DNA of 64,000 nucleotides, from the NCBI GenBank assembly GCA_025765595.1, contig JAIVFH010000002.1, positions 744,001 to 808,000 of the forward strand, given 5' to 3'. The position numbers and the translations under genes are program-made. The DNA comes from Obelidium mucronatum (lineage: Eukaryota > Chytridiomycota > Chytridiomycetes > Chytridiales > Chytriomycetaceae). The notes beneath the pieces were generated by a model, which worked only from the letters and a program-made list of their open reading frames with translations, did not search any database and had not been told where the DNA came from. Below are positions 33,260-43,885 of the stretch, in pieces (within the stretch, counting starts at the first letter, position 1; each line of letters opens with the position of its first letter).

Positions 33260-34113
33260 CTAAGTTGGGCCGCTGTATCCCCTTGAAGGAATGAAGCTGT
33301 GCGTGTTGGATAGATTGATTGCGTTGCTGAAACTAGAACCATTGCTGATGCTCGCGTTACCATTGATGGCGATTTTTTCTTTGCCTTGGCTGTTCCAATT
33401 TCCTCGATTGCTGATACCACCTCGGTTGTTCAGTCCTCCAGGCCCCCCACGTCGACCACCTCTGTCCCCACTTCCTCGATTAAAAGGTGGCGAGGACTAT
33501 TTGGATTCATTATTAATAACAATCAATTTCACTCCCGCTGAGAACTGTACCATACCTTCAAGATACTGTCAACCGTAAAATCGGGTTCATATCGTTCCAC
33601 CATTCTGGCAATAGCTTCGAGCGGAACGCCGTGTGTTCCTCTTTTGAACAACTCATCCACATCTTTTGCCACCCACCAAGGAGTTGTCGGCTCCTTAACC
33701 ACAACCTCGTAGCCACACCGCACGGCGCACTCGACATACGGCTTGGCTTCCCACTTTTGCAAGTTGGTATTGTCGATGATGATAAGGGGATGAGACTTTG
33801 ACTCCATTGCCAGTTGCGCTCGTTGCTGGTTCCACTTATGTGCTTCCGATAACTTTGAGATATCATGTCTATATTCCATAGTTTGTGTTCCATCCGGGTG
33901 GTTTACTGGAGTCAGCCAAAAGTCGTCTGTGGAGAAGACTCCGATTGGAGCAGATGCAGTCCATTCGGCTACGATTTGTTTGACCAGGGTTGACTTGCCT
34001 GACCTGTTCGTTCAATGTTAGGTTAGAAATACAGGTTGCCAGGCGGTGCAACAAGATACACCTAACCCAGAACAGCCGCGCATCAGCATCAAAGTGAAAG
34101 TTGTAGCTGTCAT
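33260..34113 (-). CDS. N4BP2-like P-loop nucleotide kinase domain protein
   Basis: Splicing at GTTAGG to GAACGAACAG (near 34005-34067) restores a perfect Walker A: LMRGCSGSGKSTL, then VFSTDDFW, AHKWNQQRAQLAM, PLIIIDNTNLQKWEAKPYVE, KEPTTPWWVAKDVDELFKR and GVPLEAIARMVERYEP. This is the kinase-like AAA-type domain of NEDD4-binding protein 2 and its short relatives. After one more intron (near 33553) the C terminus is Gly/Asn-rich with RGG-like pieces (GDRGGRRGGPGGLNNRGG), suggesting RNA binding. It may act on RNA or DNA 5' ends; this is inference. Divergent from the Q-rich gene by 59 bp. Confidence 0.8.
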
Positions 34114-34172
34114 TTTACTTCAACTTTTTGATCACACCAAAAAACAACCTGAATTAAATACCAACACGGTGA

Positions 34173-36705
34173 ATGGACAGTGACTCGGCCAACGCCGCAG
34201 CAAAGTCAAATACAAACAGAAACGCGAATAATTCACAATCGCCACAGCTTCTTTTTGGCGGTTTTCTGAACCAAACACTGCCACAGCACCAACACCAACA
34301 TCAACACCAACCCCAACACCATCTCGGCATTTCCCTGCCGCCACAATTCAGGCAGCCACAGAAAAACACACAGCAACAGCAGCATCAACAGCCGAATGCT
34401 AATGTGGGCCAATCGCAATATAACAATGCCCATCTTGTCAACTTGCCGATAGGTGCCATGAATGGGATTGGACAGATCAACATGGGCAACATGAGTGGAG
34501 TAAACCTCGCTGGAATGAACGGAACTCAGATGAATTCTGGATCGGGATTGCCACAGAACCTGGCCTACAACCAAATCAAACAACACAATTTCAATCCACA
34601 AACCCAACAACAACAGCAGCATCAAAATCATATGCTTTTGCAGCAATTAGCGTCAAGTGGATCTCCAACCGCACCAGCTAACCCAAACCAGATGAGTCAC
34701 CCACATCAGAATCCTATGCACCAACAACAGCAGCAACAACAACGGCATATGCAGTTTTCGCAAGCCGCTCCCATTAATTCACATTCGGGACCCATGTCAC
34801 TCCAAATTCCTCATTCGACAATTTCACAACAGTCCATCGCTTCACTCATGTCACCAATCCAGCTGAGTCCCGCCCATTTGCTGCCGTCACACGTGCAGTT
34901 GAATCAAAACAATGCCGGGAGTCCTGGAGGAATGCAGAACCAACATCTCCAATTGGATCCGCGCTTCTTTTACAACCAACAATCTCTGCCTGGCCAACAA
35001 CAAAATCATCATCCTCTTCTTTCTCCGGGATTTATTTCGACATCCAATCAACAACCCCAGCTGCCGGATTTACTTGCCCAGGTGCAGCCAACACAACAGC
35101 AACAACAACCACAACACCCACAACTGCAGCAGCAACAACAACACCCACAACAGCAGCAGCAACATCAACAACAGATGCTGCAACAGCAACAGCATAGTTC
35201 TCAGATTCAAATTATGGCGCACATGTCTCAGCAGCAACACTTGCCAGGCCAGCAGCAACCACCACCACCACCACCACCACCACCACCACCACCACCACAC
35301 CAAGATTACCCGCAGCAAAATAAACAAGAAAACGAGCCCTCAGCCACTGCGGTAGCATCTGAACAGATTGAGCAACCGAAACCCGTAAGTTTTCAACATA
35401 ATCAAGTTTCACCAAATTCACACCTTTACAGGCTCCCTTCCCCACGACTGGCATAACGCGCCATAAATCAACTCAATGTACCCCATACTCTAAAGAGCCA
35501 TTGATGAACTCCTGTTCTGACGAAGGAATCGCAGAGGGAACACTTCTCCGCCTTTTTACCGATTTACAGAGAACTCCCAATGAAGCTGGCGAAGTCCGGG
35601 GATTAGGACTTTCCGTTCTTTTAGAGCGGTTTAAGCGGAGGCGGAGGGTTCTTGGGGGTGGTGGTGAGGATGCCGGATTCGACGTGAGTGATGATGGTGG
35701 ACGGAAGCGCAAAAGAAGTAGCAGCGGAGACAAAAAGAAAAAGAAAAAAAGGAAAAAGTCAGACAAGGGGAAAAGAAGAAGCGGTAGTGGTTTTGGTGCC
35801 GGGACAAGTGAAGCTCTTGCTGCACTTTTGAACAAGGAAACACTTTTGCAAAAATTGCAGCAGCACCAACAAGAGAAATTGAGGCAGAAGAAGCAGAATG
35901 GGGATGTGGAGGGTGATAGCAGTGACTCAAGCAGTGACAGTGACAGTGACGAGATTGATGAACTCGATGAACGGCCTACTTCAACTGTTAACCCTGCTTT
36001 GACATCAGATTTGGGCGTAGGAAAATTACTTGATGCGAAGAAAAGGCGAACAAGTTCAAGCGGGAGCAGCTCAAGTGGAAGTAGCAGCAGTAGTAGCAGC
36101 ACCGATAGCAGTTCGAGCAGCGATGCATCATCTGACTCGGATGCCGAAAAAACAGCTGCGAAAATGAAGTTGGCGACATCTCTTTTGAACTCGTTACAAC
36201 AGCAGCCATCAGCTGCACTATTGTCGAAACTGGCTAAACCTACAGCCAAAAAGATGGCCGCAAACACTCCTAGCACGAAGTCAAAGTCTGTCAAAGTGGA
36301 AAGCAGCACAGCGTCTACTCCCACCGGGCCAATATCCTTTGGAATCGTTCCTAAGAAACCACGAGCGCGTATGTGGTCACGAAAAGAAGATTACCAGCTA
36401 CTCCGTGCCGTTCGAATGTATGGTAATGCGTGGGATCGAGTGGAGCAAAAAGTGGATGGCCGTAAGTCATCGTCAATGAATGTGTCGTGTAAACTAATCC
36501 AATTTTAGGCAACAAAAAGCAGTGTCAGGATCATTGGAATCGAATTTTATCCAAAAAGTCAGACAACCTTCGCTATGACGCAGTCAATATTGCTCTGCAA
36601 AATTCAATCAGCAAGTCGAAAGGCGGTAATGACTATCAGGATGTGTCAGAGGAGGATCCCGAGATGTTGAAAGACGATGGTCCTGGTGGGAATATTGGGG
36701 AATAG
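34173..36705 (+). CDS. Glutamine-rich nuclear protein with C-terminal SANT/Myb domain
   Basis: Three exons. Exon 1 (to about 35383) is almost wholly low complexity: Gln, His, Asn and Pro, with a run of about 17 prolines before HQDYPQQNK. Exon 2 has a basic Lys/Arg cluster (GDKKKKKKRKKSDKGKRR), an LLQKLQQHQQEKLRQK coiled coil and long Ser runs. The SANT/Myb repeat crosses the last intron: MWSRKEDYQLLRAVRMYGNA, WDRVEQKVDGR, then NKKQCQDHWNRIL, with the three spaced Trp positions. It is probably a transcription or chromatin regulator. Confidence 0.78.
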
Positions 36706-36864
36706 AGACTCTCCTCACCATTTAATATTCTTTGGGTTAATAATATACCGACCGCAATGGTCTTCTAGAGGGGCCGTGGCAATCTTGCTCATTGTTTCTG
36801 GAAATCTTAAAAACATTGTTTTCGAAACTTCCACCAAAACCCAAAGACCGAACCATCAAAACTA

Positions 36865-38154
36865 ATGGCGGCCATATCGACTCTTCTTCCTCCAGATTCT
36901 TTGCTGAAGACAGCAGAACAATCGATGGAAGGCGTGTCAAACTTTGCCTGTGCTCTGCCCAAGCGACCATCCGCCCCCTTCAACCACGACCCATCTCTAG
37001 CTCAAACCATGTTGTACTTTTGGAAAATCCAGCGCGAGCTTGAGATATCCGAGAAAGAGTCTGGCGAAGAACGACAGGCCTTTGGTAAACACCACTGCTC
37101 CCCGTGGTCAACTTTAGGCTTCCCACCACGAAACAACGCGTCTTACTCGCCGAATAATAATCCAGTTAGCAGCAAGAGTCTCGCGCTGGATACCCTTCCT
37201 TCAGCGTCAGGAGTTTCTGGACTGCGCCACCAATACCCAAGCACTTCCGCCCATGAGTACTATCTCCACCCTCAACCACTACAACACGGAAACCCTACTT
37301 TTTCTATCGCGCGATTAGAAGCGTGTGCTGCAGATACCGTGCGTGCTTGGAAAACTGACTGCCCCAAAGAAACAGAAACAGAATATTCCCATCCTATCCT
37401 TCACTCTTTCAATTCAAATATGACATTCTGCGTCGACGATGAAGATGAAAATGAAATAGATCGAGAAGGAAGTACTGTTGCCATCCTTGAAGATTGTCTT
37501 GAAGTTGTGCTCACACATGATGATGGAGATCGTGAACAATGGGATTTTACCGGACAAGGGCAATCCGCTACAGCAAATTCTAGCCAATCCACAGGCAGGC
37601 TGAGCAGTAGCAACAGCAAGAAAAATGACTGTAGCTCTGCAAGTTTTTGTTGCACAGCTTCTCTACCAGCCTTGATTCATGAATCAGACCATGACTACGA
37701 TGATATCACCAACAGCAGCGATATGAGCTTGAATTTCGAGGAATTTGATAATGATAAGAATGGAATTGAAACTCGAAGACATAGCGAGGCGGATTTTGGA
37801 GGGTATCTCCAAGATATCTTGAAAGCCGGAAATTCAGTCAAGGTTTCCGCTGGTTCCACGAATAACATGGTCGCTGAGAAGGATAATCAGGATTTCATGC
37901 TTATGTTCAAAGGCGCAAATAACTCGGGCACTCATAATTGGCCGTTGAGTAAACGCAGACTGTTGGGAAATCTAGGGAAAGATGGCGAAAGCCAAGGATA
38001 TAACTTCGAGAATGGGTCGCTCATGAATGATAGGAGAGCTGAGGATATGGGAGAGGGTTGTAGCCAAGCTTGGACGAGTGGGGACGCGTACATATTCTCA
38101 CCGGCACCCAAAGCATCTGTAAAAAGTATCGTGGATTTGTTGAATCGATTTTAA
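36865..38154 (+). CDS. Unknown acidic, Ser-rich protein
   Basis: One intronless frame of 429 residues with codon use like its neighbours. The start MAAISTLLPPDSLLKTAEQS is followed by disordered, Asn/Ser-rich text, acidic patches (DDEDENEIDREG, EEFDNDKNGIE) and a C-terminal short hydrophobic segment (SVKSIVDLLNRF). I see no domain; it may be a regulatory protein or partner of the adjacent SANT gene. Confidence is for it being a gene. Confidence 0.55.
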   Translation: MAAISTLLPPDSLLKTAEQSMEGVSNFACALPKRPSAPFNHDPSLAQTMLYFWKIQRELEISEKESGEERQAFGKHHCSPWSTLGFPPRNNASYSPNNNPVSSKSLALDTLPSASGVSGLRHQYPSTSAHEYYLHPQPLQHGNPTFSIARLEACAADTVRAWKTDCPKETETEYSHPILHSFNSNMTFCVDDEDENEIDREGSTVAILEDCLEVVLTHDDGDREQWDFTGQGQSATANSSQSTGRLSSSNSKKNDCSSASFCCTASLPALIHESDHDYDDITNSSDMSLNFEEFDNDKNGIETRRHSEADFGGYLQDILKAGNSVKVSAGSTNNMVAEKDNQDFMLMFKGANNSGTHNWPLSKRRLLGNLGKDGESQGYNFENGSLMNDRRAEDMGEGCSQAWTSGDAYIFSPAPKASVKSIVDLLNRF

Positions 38155-38474
38155 ACTCATCCACTTGTATAACTGTAGTTATTATCATTGTTTTAACTTG
38201 TTTTTTCATTTCGCTTATTATGTTTTACTGTTTTTCAGCACCCTTCCTTTGGACTTTCTTACAATCTTATTTTATCCCCTTTATGTATACTATTTTTATG
38301 TATGTTTCATATATCTGTTTATTTACCTTATTCTCGCATCTGTAACATACTAAACTCCAAAAAGTGAAAATCGAATAAACTCTCATTGTTTTGAAATTGA
38401 ATCTTTCAAACGGGGCTGCGTACTCTAGAAATTTGGATAGTGTCAAGACTTCATAATCTGCTTTTGAGGACAAA
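38155..38474. other. AT-rich intergenic stretch
   Basis: 320 bp rich in T, probably the 3' end of the preceding gene and the promoter of the BRCT gene. No gene seen. Confidence 0.6.
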
Positions 38475-41400
38475 ATGGACAGAATTATCGTGTCTCTCAC
38501 TGGATTCCCCAAGAACGACGAGGTGACTATCATCGATCAGCTAAGATAATTTGTTTCAACCGTTACGTGCTCCTATCGCCAGAAGGGGCTGGTAACGAGA
38601 TTGAGGTCATTTGGCGCCCGCTACAATCCAAGCAACACATTTGATCCACACAGCGGCCAAGTCACTCTTGTTGTAGCCAATTGCGATAATTCAAATAAAA
38701 TAAAGGTATTTTGGTGTGTTTGTGGAGTGGGGCTCTAAGCATAAATGATGCAGGCCGCCCATGAAGGTAATATTCCAATCGTGTCGGTTGCTTGGATTGG
38801 CGCTTGCATGAGCCAATATAAAAGCGATCCAAGCTCTTTGAAAAGCGTCAATCTTGTGAATCAGGTAGGTTTTTCATGGGTTTCTCTTGTTGAAGCTAAC
38901 GATTGATAAAGTTGATCAAGAACCATCCGTTTACTTCAGCTTTGCCCACCTCTTCAACAAGGCAAATTTCGGCTCCTCCACCCGCCATCGCGTCGCTATC
39001 ATCGCTTAAGGCACAGTCGCGTGATCGAGTCGTGGCTCCTGATTCCAACAGTTCAAGGGACAACAGGTCCAACTCGAATGGTTTACGCAACAACGCCAGA
39101 AATCGCGCCTATGAGAAAGTACTCGAATGCTTCCCACTTGTTCCACCCTCCTTGATCCGCGATTTGATGAATGGCAGCGCAACAGTCATTCACATTTCCC
39201 TGCTCACGGCAAAACTTGATGCTGACATTCCAAAACTCATTCAAGAGTGCAGGACAAAGGAGCAGCCATTCAGAGACGTCTTGCATCTACTACAATGCTT
39301 GACTGTATACCACACGTTTATTCTTACTCGATTAAAATACCAATACGAGGCTTCTGGGTCCACCATTGTTAACCAGGCACGAAATTTCAATGAGTTACTT
39401 GGAGTATTGATTCAAAACTCTGCGCAAGGGGCCTTCTTTTCCGAAAATGTTGAACTGGCACTGCATCATTTGAAACTGTCTTTGGGGGACGCGATGTATG
39501 ATTTTAAGAGTGTTTACACTAAGAGACCTGCCCAGGCTGTCGTCGTTCGAAATCTTCGAAATGTGGAGGTTGACTTAAATGCGCGTCGTTTGGAAGATGA
39601 TCAAGCGAAAAAGCTTGTCTTCAAAGGTCTGCTGGAAGATTTCAAAGTGAAGATGGAAAACATATCTTCTTTTGCCGCATTATCTGCTCTTGTTCAAGAT
39701 TTGTACTTTGAGCAGCTCTTTAGTCTTGAAAGCGGGGGTGGTGTTGGCGATAGGTATTTCCCATATGTTCACCCAACTTTATTTCAGCTGATACAGTTGT
39801 CGCCTGATATTTGGCTGGATATTGAGTTCTGGGGTCTTCTCATGACACTTTCCAATATCCCGTGCTCTGACGAATTAAGTGCATTCATCTTGTTCGGAAA
39901 TCAAATTCCGTCAAGTAAGGGGATCCTGTTTGAGTTGGCCAGCTCGCCTACCTCCACCAACCCATTACCACCAGCGAACCAAGAGCAAGTGTTTTCCTTG
40001 TTGGACTTGTTGCTTGCACGCGATGAAAACAAAGAACGAGTTCTGGACCCGTTCGATGCCATCAACAAGCCAATTCCACTTTTGGTGACGTCTCTTCGAA
40101 ATGGTTCATGGGCAATCGTTCAGTACTTGACTGAAGAACTCAACATTGTTCTGTCTCGTGTAATTTCTCCGTCCGATGGGGGATACCACGAAGTGGAATG
40201 TGCATGGGCATTGCTTGAGACTGCGCGAAGTGGGTCATATGAGCTCCTGCAAGAGCTGTTGTCACCCGAAGCAAATGACGTCTGGTGCTCATTCGATCCT
40301 CAACTACATGACGCAGCATCTCAACCGGAGCTGTCCTTTCAAGTTTCCAAGTTTTTGAACGTTTTGAACGAGAGCGCGAGTGTAATGATGCGAGTGAAAT
40401 TGGAGGAATATGGCTTCCCTTCTTTACCACCATGGCAACCCTTCTCCCTGTCTACGACTTTACTGACCGCGAGTTTGGGGAACCCCCGTGTTTTCTTTTC
40501 TCTGTTGCAGAGTCTTTCTGGACGCGATTTGGAACGTATTTGTTGCAGAGTACAAGTCCAATGGTTTGGGAACTTGAGTGAGTTTGATCAATTGACGCCA
40601 TTCGATGTAGCGCTTTTGTATGGGTGCGTTGAAGAAGCTAAATGTATTCTGGAGACTTTGATTATGAAAGGAATGGATAAGGATGCGCTGTATCACCCGG
40701 AGCTATTCCGCGATTGGCTTGTTTGGATGGTTGATTGCCAGGTGGAGCCAAATCTACCATCTTCCTATCACGTCGAGGAGCAAGATTCAGTTTCTCAACT
40801 GAAATCATGGCAGTTGATCAAAGATATCATGGCGCTCTTGGGAGTTGACGGGTTAATGCCTGTAATTGAAAAGACAGAGTGGTCTGCAAGCTTTCCTTAC
40901 GGACTGTACGCGCGAGATTGGTTATCTTCATCTCAAATGAAAGCATTTATGGATATGGAAGATTTTTTCTCGGAAGTTGGAGCCATCCCTGTGGCTGCTC
41001 ATGTTGGGTTCTTGTGCTGGGCGGCCTGGCGGTTCCATGTTGAGATCCTCATACCCTACCTCAACGAAAGAGAAATTCAGCTTCGCGAGGATATTCTGTC
41101 CGCTGCAACCGAGAATGAGTCGTGGCTTCATCTTCTCTCCCAAAATTGCAAGGCGGATAGTAGCTTCAAGTATGCAGAAGGAGTGATGCGTGCTGTCGCG
41201 GGTCCATCGATCTTTACGGCTTTAGACTGTCGCGGAAAGAGTGTCAGGGACGCTTGGGCAAGTGTTCAAGTCCCATTTGCAGAAAAGGAACAAGTGGACA
41301 AAATACTTGCTTTCATTGATAAACGCGTAAAAGAGCAAGGAGATATAAAATGTAAGGTGCATTCATTGTTTTCTTTATTTGTGACTGAAGTTGTGGGCAT

Positions 41401-41790
41401 CGCCAGCGGAAAGTGGAATAAAGGCCGAAACACACACGGGAATCGATCAACACGAGATCCTTGAAGGTAAGACCGTTTGCTGCATTGAGTTTCTCGTGTT
41501 TGTATTAACGCCATACTTTTTCAGGCAAGGGAGAGGTGGCAGTAAAATCTGAACCCCTCAACGATTTTGTGGAAATCAAGGGCGAGCCATGGGCAGGCCA
41601 TGTCTGGGACGACAGAGGTCATGAATCGATCATTAAATTGGAACGCCACGACGTTAAGGAGGAATATACAGAAATGAATGACGACAATGAAGAAAAATTC
41701 GATTGGACTCTTGAAACAACTGGGGGAAATGCTCGGAAGCGAAGGGCGATGTCCCCACTTCCCAATGAATCTCAAGGCAAACGATTTTGA
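38475..41790 (+). CDS. BRCT-domain protein with a cluster of sumoylation motifs
   Basis: Splicing of two short introns gives an N-terminal BRCT domain: RIIVSLTGFPKND, LRSFGARYNPSNTF, QVTLVVANCDN, then GNIPIVSVAWIGACMSQY with the conserved Trp. An intron ending at 38912 leads to a single exon of about 815 codons, helical and possibly built of degenerate ankyrin-like repeats, which I cannot name. Two further short introns (41358-41391; 41468-41524) lead to a C-terminal tail with five psi-K-x-E motifs: IKAE, VKSE, IKGE, IKLE and VKEE. Architecture (BRCT plus helical repeats) recalls DNA-damage scaffolds such as SLF1 or Rtt107, but identity is not established. A nuclear signal (NARKRRAMSPLP) is near the end. 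Confidence 0.75.
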
Positions 41791-42194
41791 TTGCGCTGTG
41801 TCTCCGTGAATTAATAAACGTGTGTTCTTTTGCCAGGAACTTCATCCAAAAAATCAATTCCAATCTCCGTCTAAAAAAAAAGCAAAAGAGAACTTCAAAG
41901 CCTCCTTCTCAATCAAGCGTGACACGAGTAGACGGCAACTGCACCTCAAAAACTGTGCCTGAAATCGAATAAATGGAGACAGTCGGAAGTGGAAAATGAT
42001 TTCCTCAAAAGTCGATTCTAACAATAAACCTCAATAAACACAGCTTGTGTTTTTATTCTGGAAGGCATTTCTATTTCAAAGTTGTTCCATTTCCATTTTT
42101 CGTCATCCTAAAAAGTATTGGTTTGCCTCCCTGTTTGTCCTTCTCAACCAGCACTCTAACCAAAACTTCTATTATCGCCACAGACTCTATTAAA
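41791..42194. other. Intergenic stretch upstream of tropomyosin
   Basis: 404 bp with no supported gene. It probably contains the 3' region of the BRCT gene and the promoter and 5' leader of tropomyosin; the latter is pyrimidine-rich (around 42090-42190). Confidence 0.6.
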
Positions 42195-43137
42195 ATGGAC
42201 AAGATCAAAGAGGTTGGTTATTGTAACTCGTCAAGCGCTTGAGGGGTCATGTAATGAACACCAATTTACGATTGAATGTGCCAATTTGGGATATGGCCGA
42301 GTGTATAGCAAACGTTGCGCGACGCTTGCGGTGATCGTTTAATGATCAGAAATTAATACCTGTTGTGGTTTCGAGACGAGGGACGGGTTGACTTGTTTTA
42401 AGGGGTGGATTGCATTGGTTATGCAAAGCATGATCCAACCACCCCCACGTTCCCCCCGCCCTGTCAAGACCAGCCATATGAATAATTTGGTTTTTTTTCT
42501 TTCTGATCTCATGTAGAAACTCGAGAAGCTCCGTATTGAATCTGAGGGAAACCTTGCCCGTGCCGACAAGGCTGAAGCTGAAGTCAGAGAATTGAAGGCT
42601 GAAGTTGCCCGTAAGGAAACCGATGTTCAAAACTTGAACAACAAGATCAAGTTGCTTCAAATGGACTTGGAGAGAACCGAAAAGCGAGTTGAAGAGGTGA
42701 TTTTTTATTTGTTGTTTTCTTGTAAAGCTTCAGGAATGGTTGATAACAAATATTATCATTTATTTTTCGTTGTCTAGGTTAAGGTCAAGAAGGCTGAAGG
42801 AGACAAGGAGGACTCTCAGATCGAGGTCCTCACTCGCAAGGTCCAACTGCTCGAACACCAATTGGAAGAGAAGGAAAAGAGCTGGAGAGAAGCTACCGAC
42901 AAGTATGTAGTTATTTTATTTCTTTGCTGATGATTGCAAGGATCGTGGATTTTTGATGAGCTGTAATACACAGGGCTCGTTCCCTCGAAGTTCACTCTGA
43001 GCACCACGAACGCAAGGCCAAGCAAATCGACACTGAAAAGGTTGACCTTGAGAAGAAGTACGAAGACTTGACTGCCAGATACAACGCTGTCAAGGCCGAA
43101 CTCGAAGCCACATTGAAGTCGTTGGAGGACCTCTAAA
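42195..43137 (+). CDS. Tropomyosin
   Basis: Four exons: 42195-42212 (MDKIKE), 42517-42696, 42779-42904 and about 42975-43137. Translation is 161 residues, the length of fission-yeast Cdc8. It is an unbroken heptad coiled coil (KLEKLRIESEGNLARADKAE, later HSEHHERKAKQIDTEK) ending LKSLEDL. It stabilises actin cables and rings. Intron 1 is 304 nt, far longer than the usual 35-65 nt in this window and placed directly after six codons. Confidence 0.95.
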
Positions 43138-43333
43138 CAAATATAAACCAAAAAACAATCTCCTTTGGTCGCCGAATCGCGAAAAACACTTGTTTCTTTG
43201 ATGTTCCTTTTCTTTTGTATTTTTATCTTTACGGAAAAATAAAAAAATACGATAAAGAACAAAATAAATTGCAACAACCTTAATTCTGAGACGATGGGCA
43301 GGTGAGCGTCCTACCGTTCGCACAGCACCCGCC

Positions 43334-43786
43334 GTGTTCATCAACACCTGCATCCGTTATTACAGCGTAGTATACCCAAACTCGTGGAGTCTTCCTGCTG
43401 AACTCTCATCGGATTCAAGAGTACAAAAGCGCCCAAGCTTAATCCACAAGGACCATACCCCGTATTGGGCACCGCTTAAAAACACTCTCTACAACTCTTA
43501 TTACTACAGTGAATCAAATAGCGATGTCACCAGTGGACGAAACTTTTTCCAACGCGTACAAAATTATGCATCAAGACCATGGAGAATGCTCACGAGTGTC
43601 GGCGGGGAACGTAGAAGCCTTGGTCTACTCGCAGCGTGTTTCTTGGTGTTATGCATTACGTTGGAAACAAGCCATGTCGAGTCAGAGAAGCAAGTTGCAG
43701 CTGGCTTTGAAGCGGTGCCCTCCCTTTGGATCGTATCGAGCAGTTTCGCGTGCGTGGCTTTGGCTGCGTCTCTGTTTGGCGTGTAA
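43334..43786 (+). CDS. Possible small membrane protein, start uncertain
   Basis: An open frame of about 150 codons without an ATG near its beginning; the first in-frame candidate is GTG, so an upstream exon is likely (the ATG at 43294 sits beside GTGAGC donor-like and CGCACAG acceptor-like sequence but does not join in frame). The N-terminal half is Tyr/Ser-rich. The C-terminal part has two hydrophobic segments (SLGLLAACFLVLCITLE and SLWIVSSSFACVALAASLFG), fitting a small mitochondrial or other membrane protein. Confidence 0.4.
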   Translation: MFINTCIRYYSVVYPNSWSLPAELSSDSRVQKRPSLIHKDHTPYWAPLKNTLYNSYYYSESNSDVTSGRNFFQRVQNYASRPWRMLTSVGGERRSLGLLAACFLVLCITLETSHVESEKQVAAGFEAVPSLWIVSSSFACVALAASLFGV

Positions 43787-43885
43787 TAAACCCTTGTTTA
43801 ATAATTATTCTCTTTTGATTATTTCTGTATATTAATGGATATTATTGATGAATTTAATTCCCAGTGAAGTTCCAGAACATCCAAC

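Noticed and set aside
35070..36324. Long antisense frames with Trp, Leu or Ser runs opposite the Q-rich gene
   Set aside because: They mirror CAG, CCA and AGC repeats of the sense gene and contain no independent domain.
42290..42410. tRNA-like words (TGGCCGAGT and GGTTTCGAGAC) in tropomyosin intron 1
   Set aside because: The A-box and B-box resemblance is partial, and I could not pair an acceptor stem or find an anticodon arm.
43294..43340. ATG-GTGAGC-CACAG mini-exon for the small membrane protein
   Set aside because: The join does not enter the long frame.
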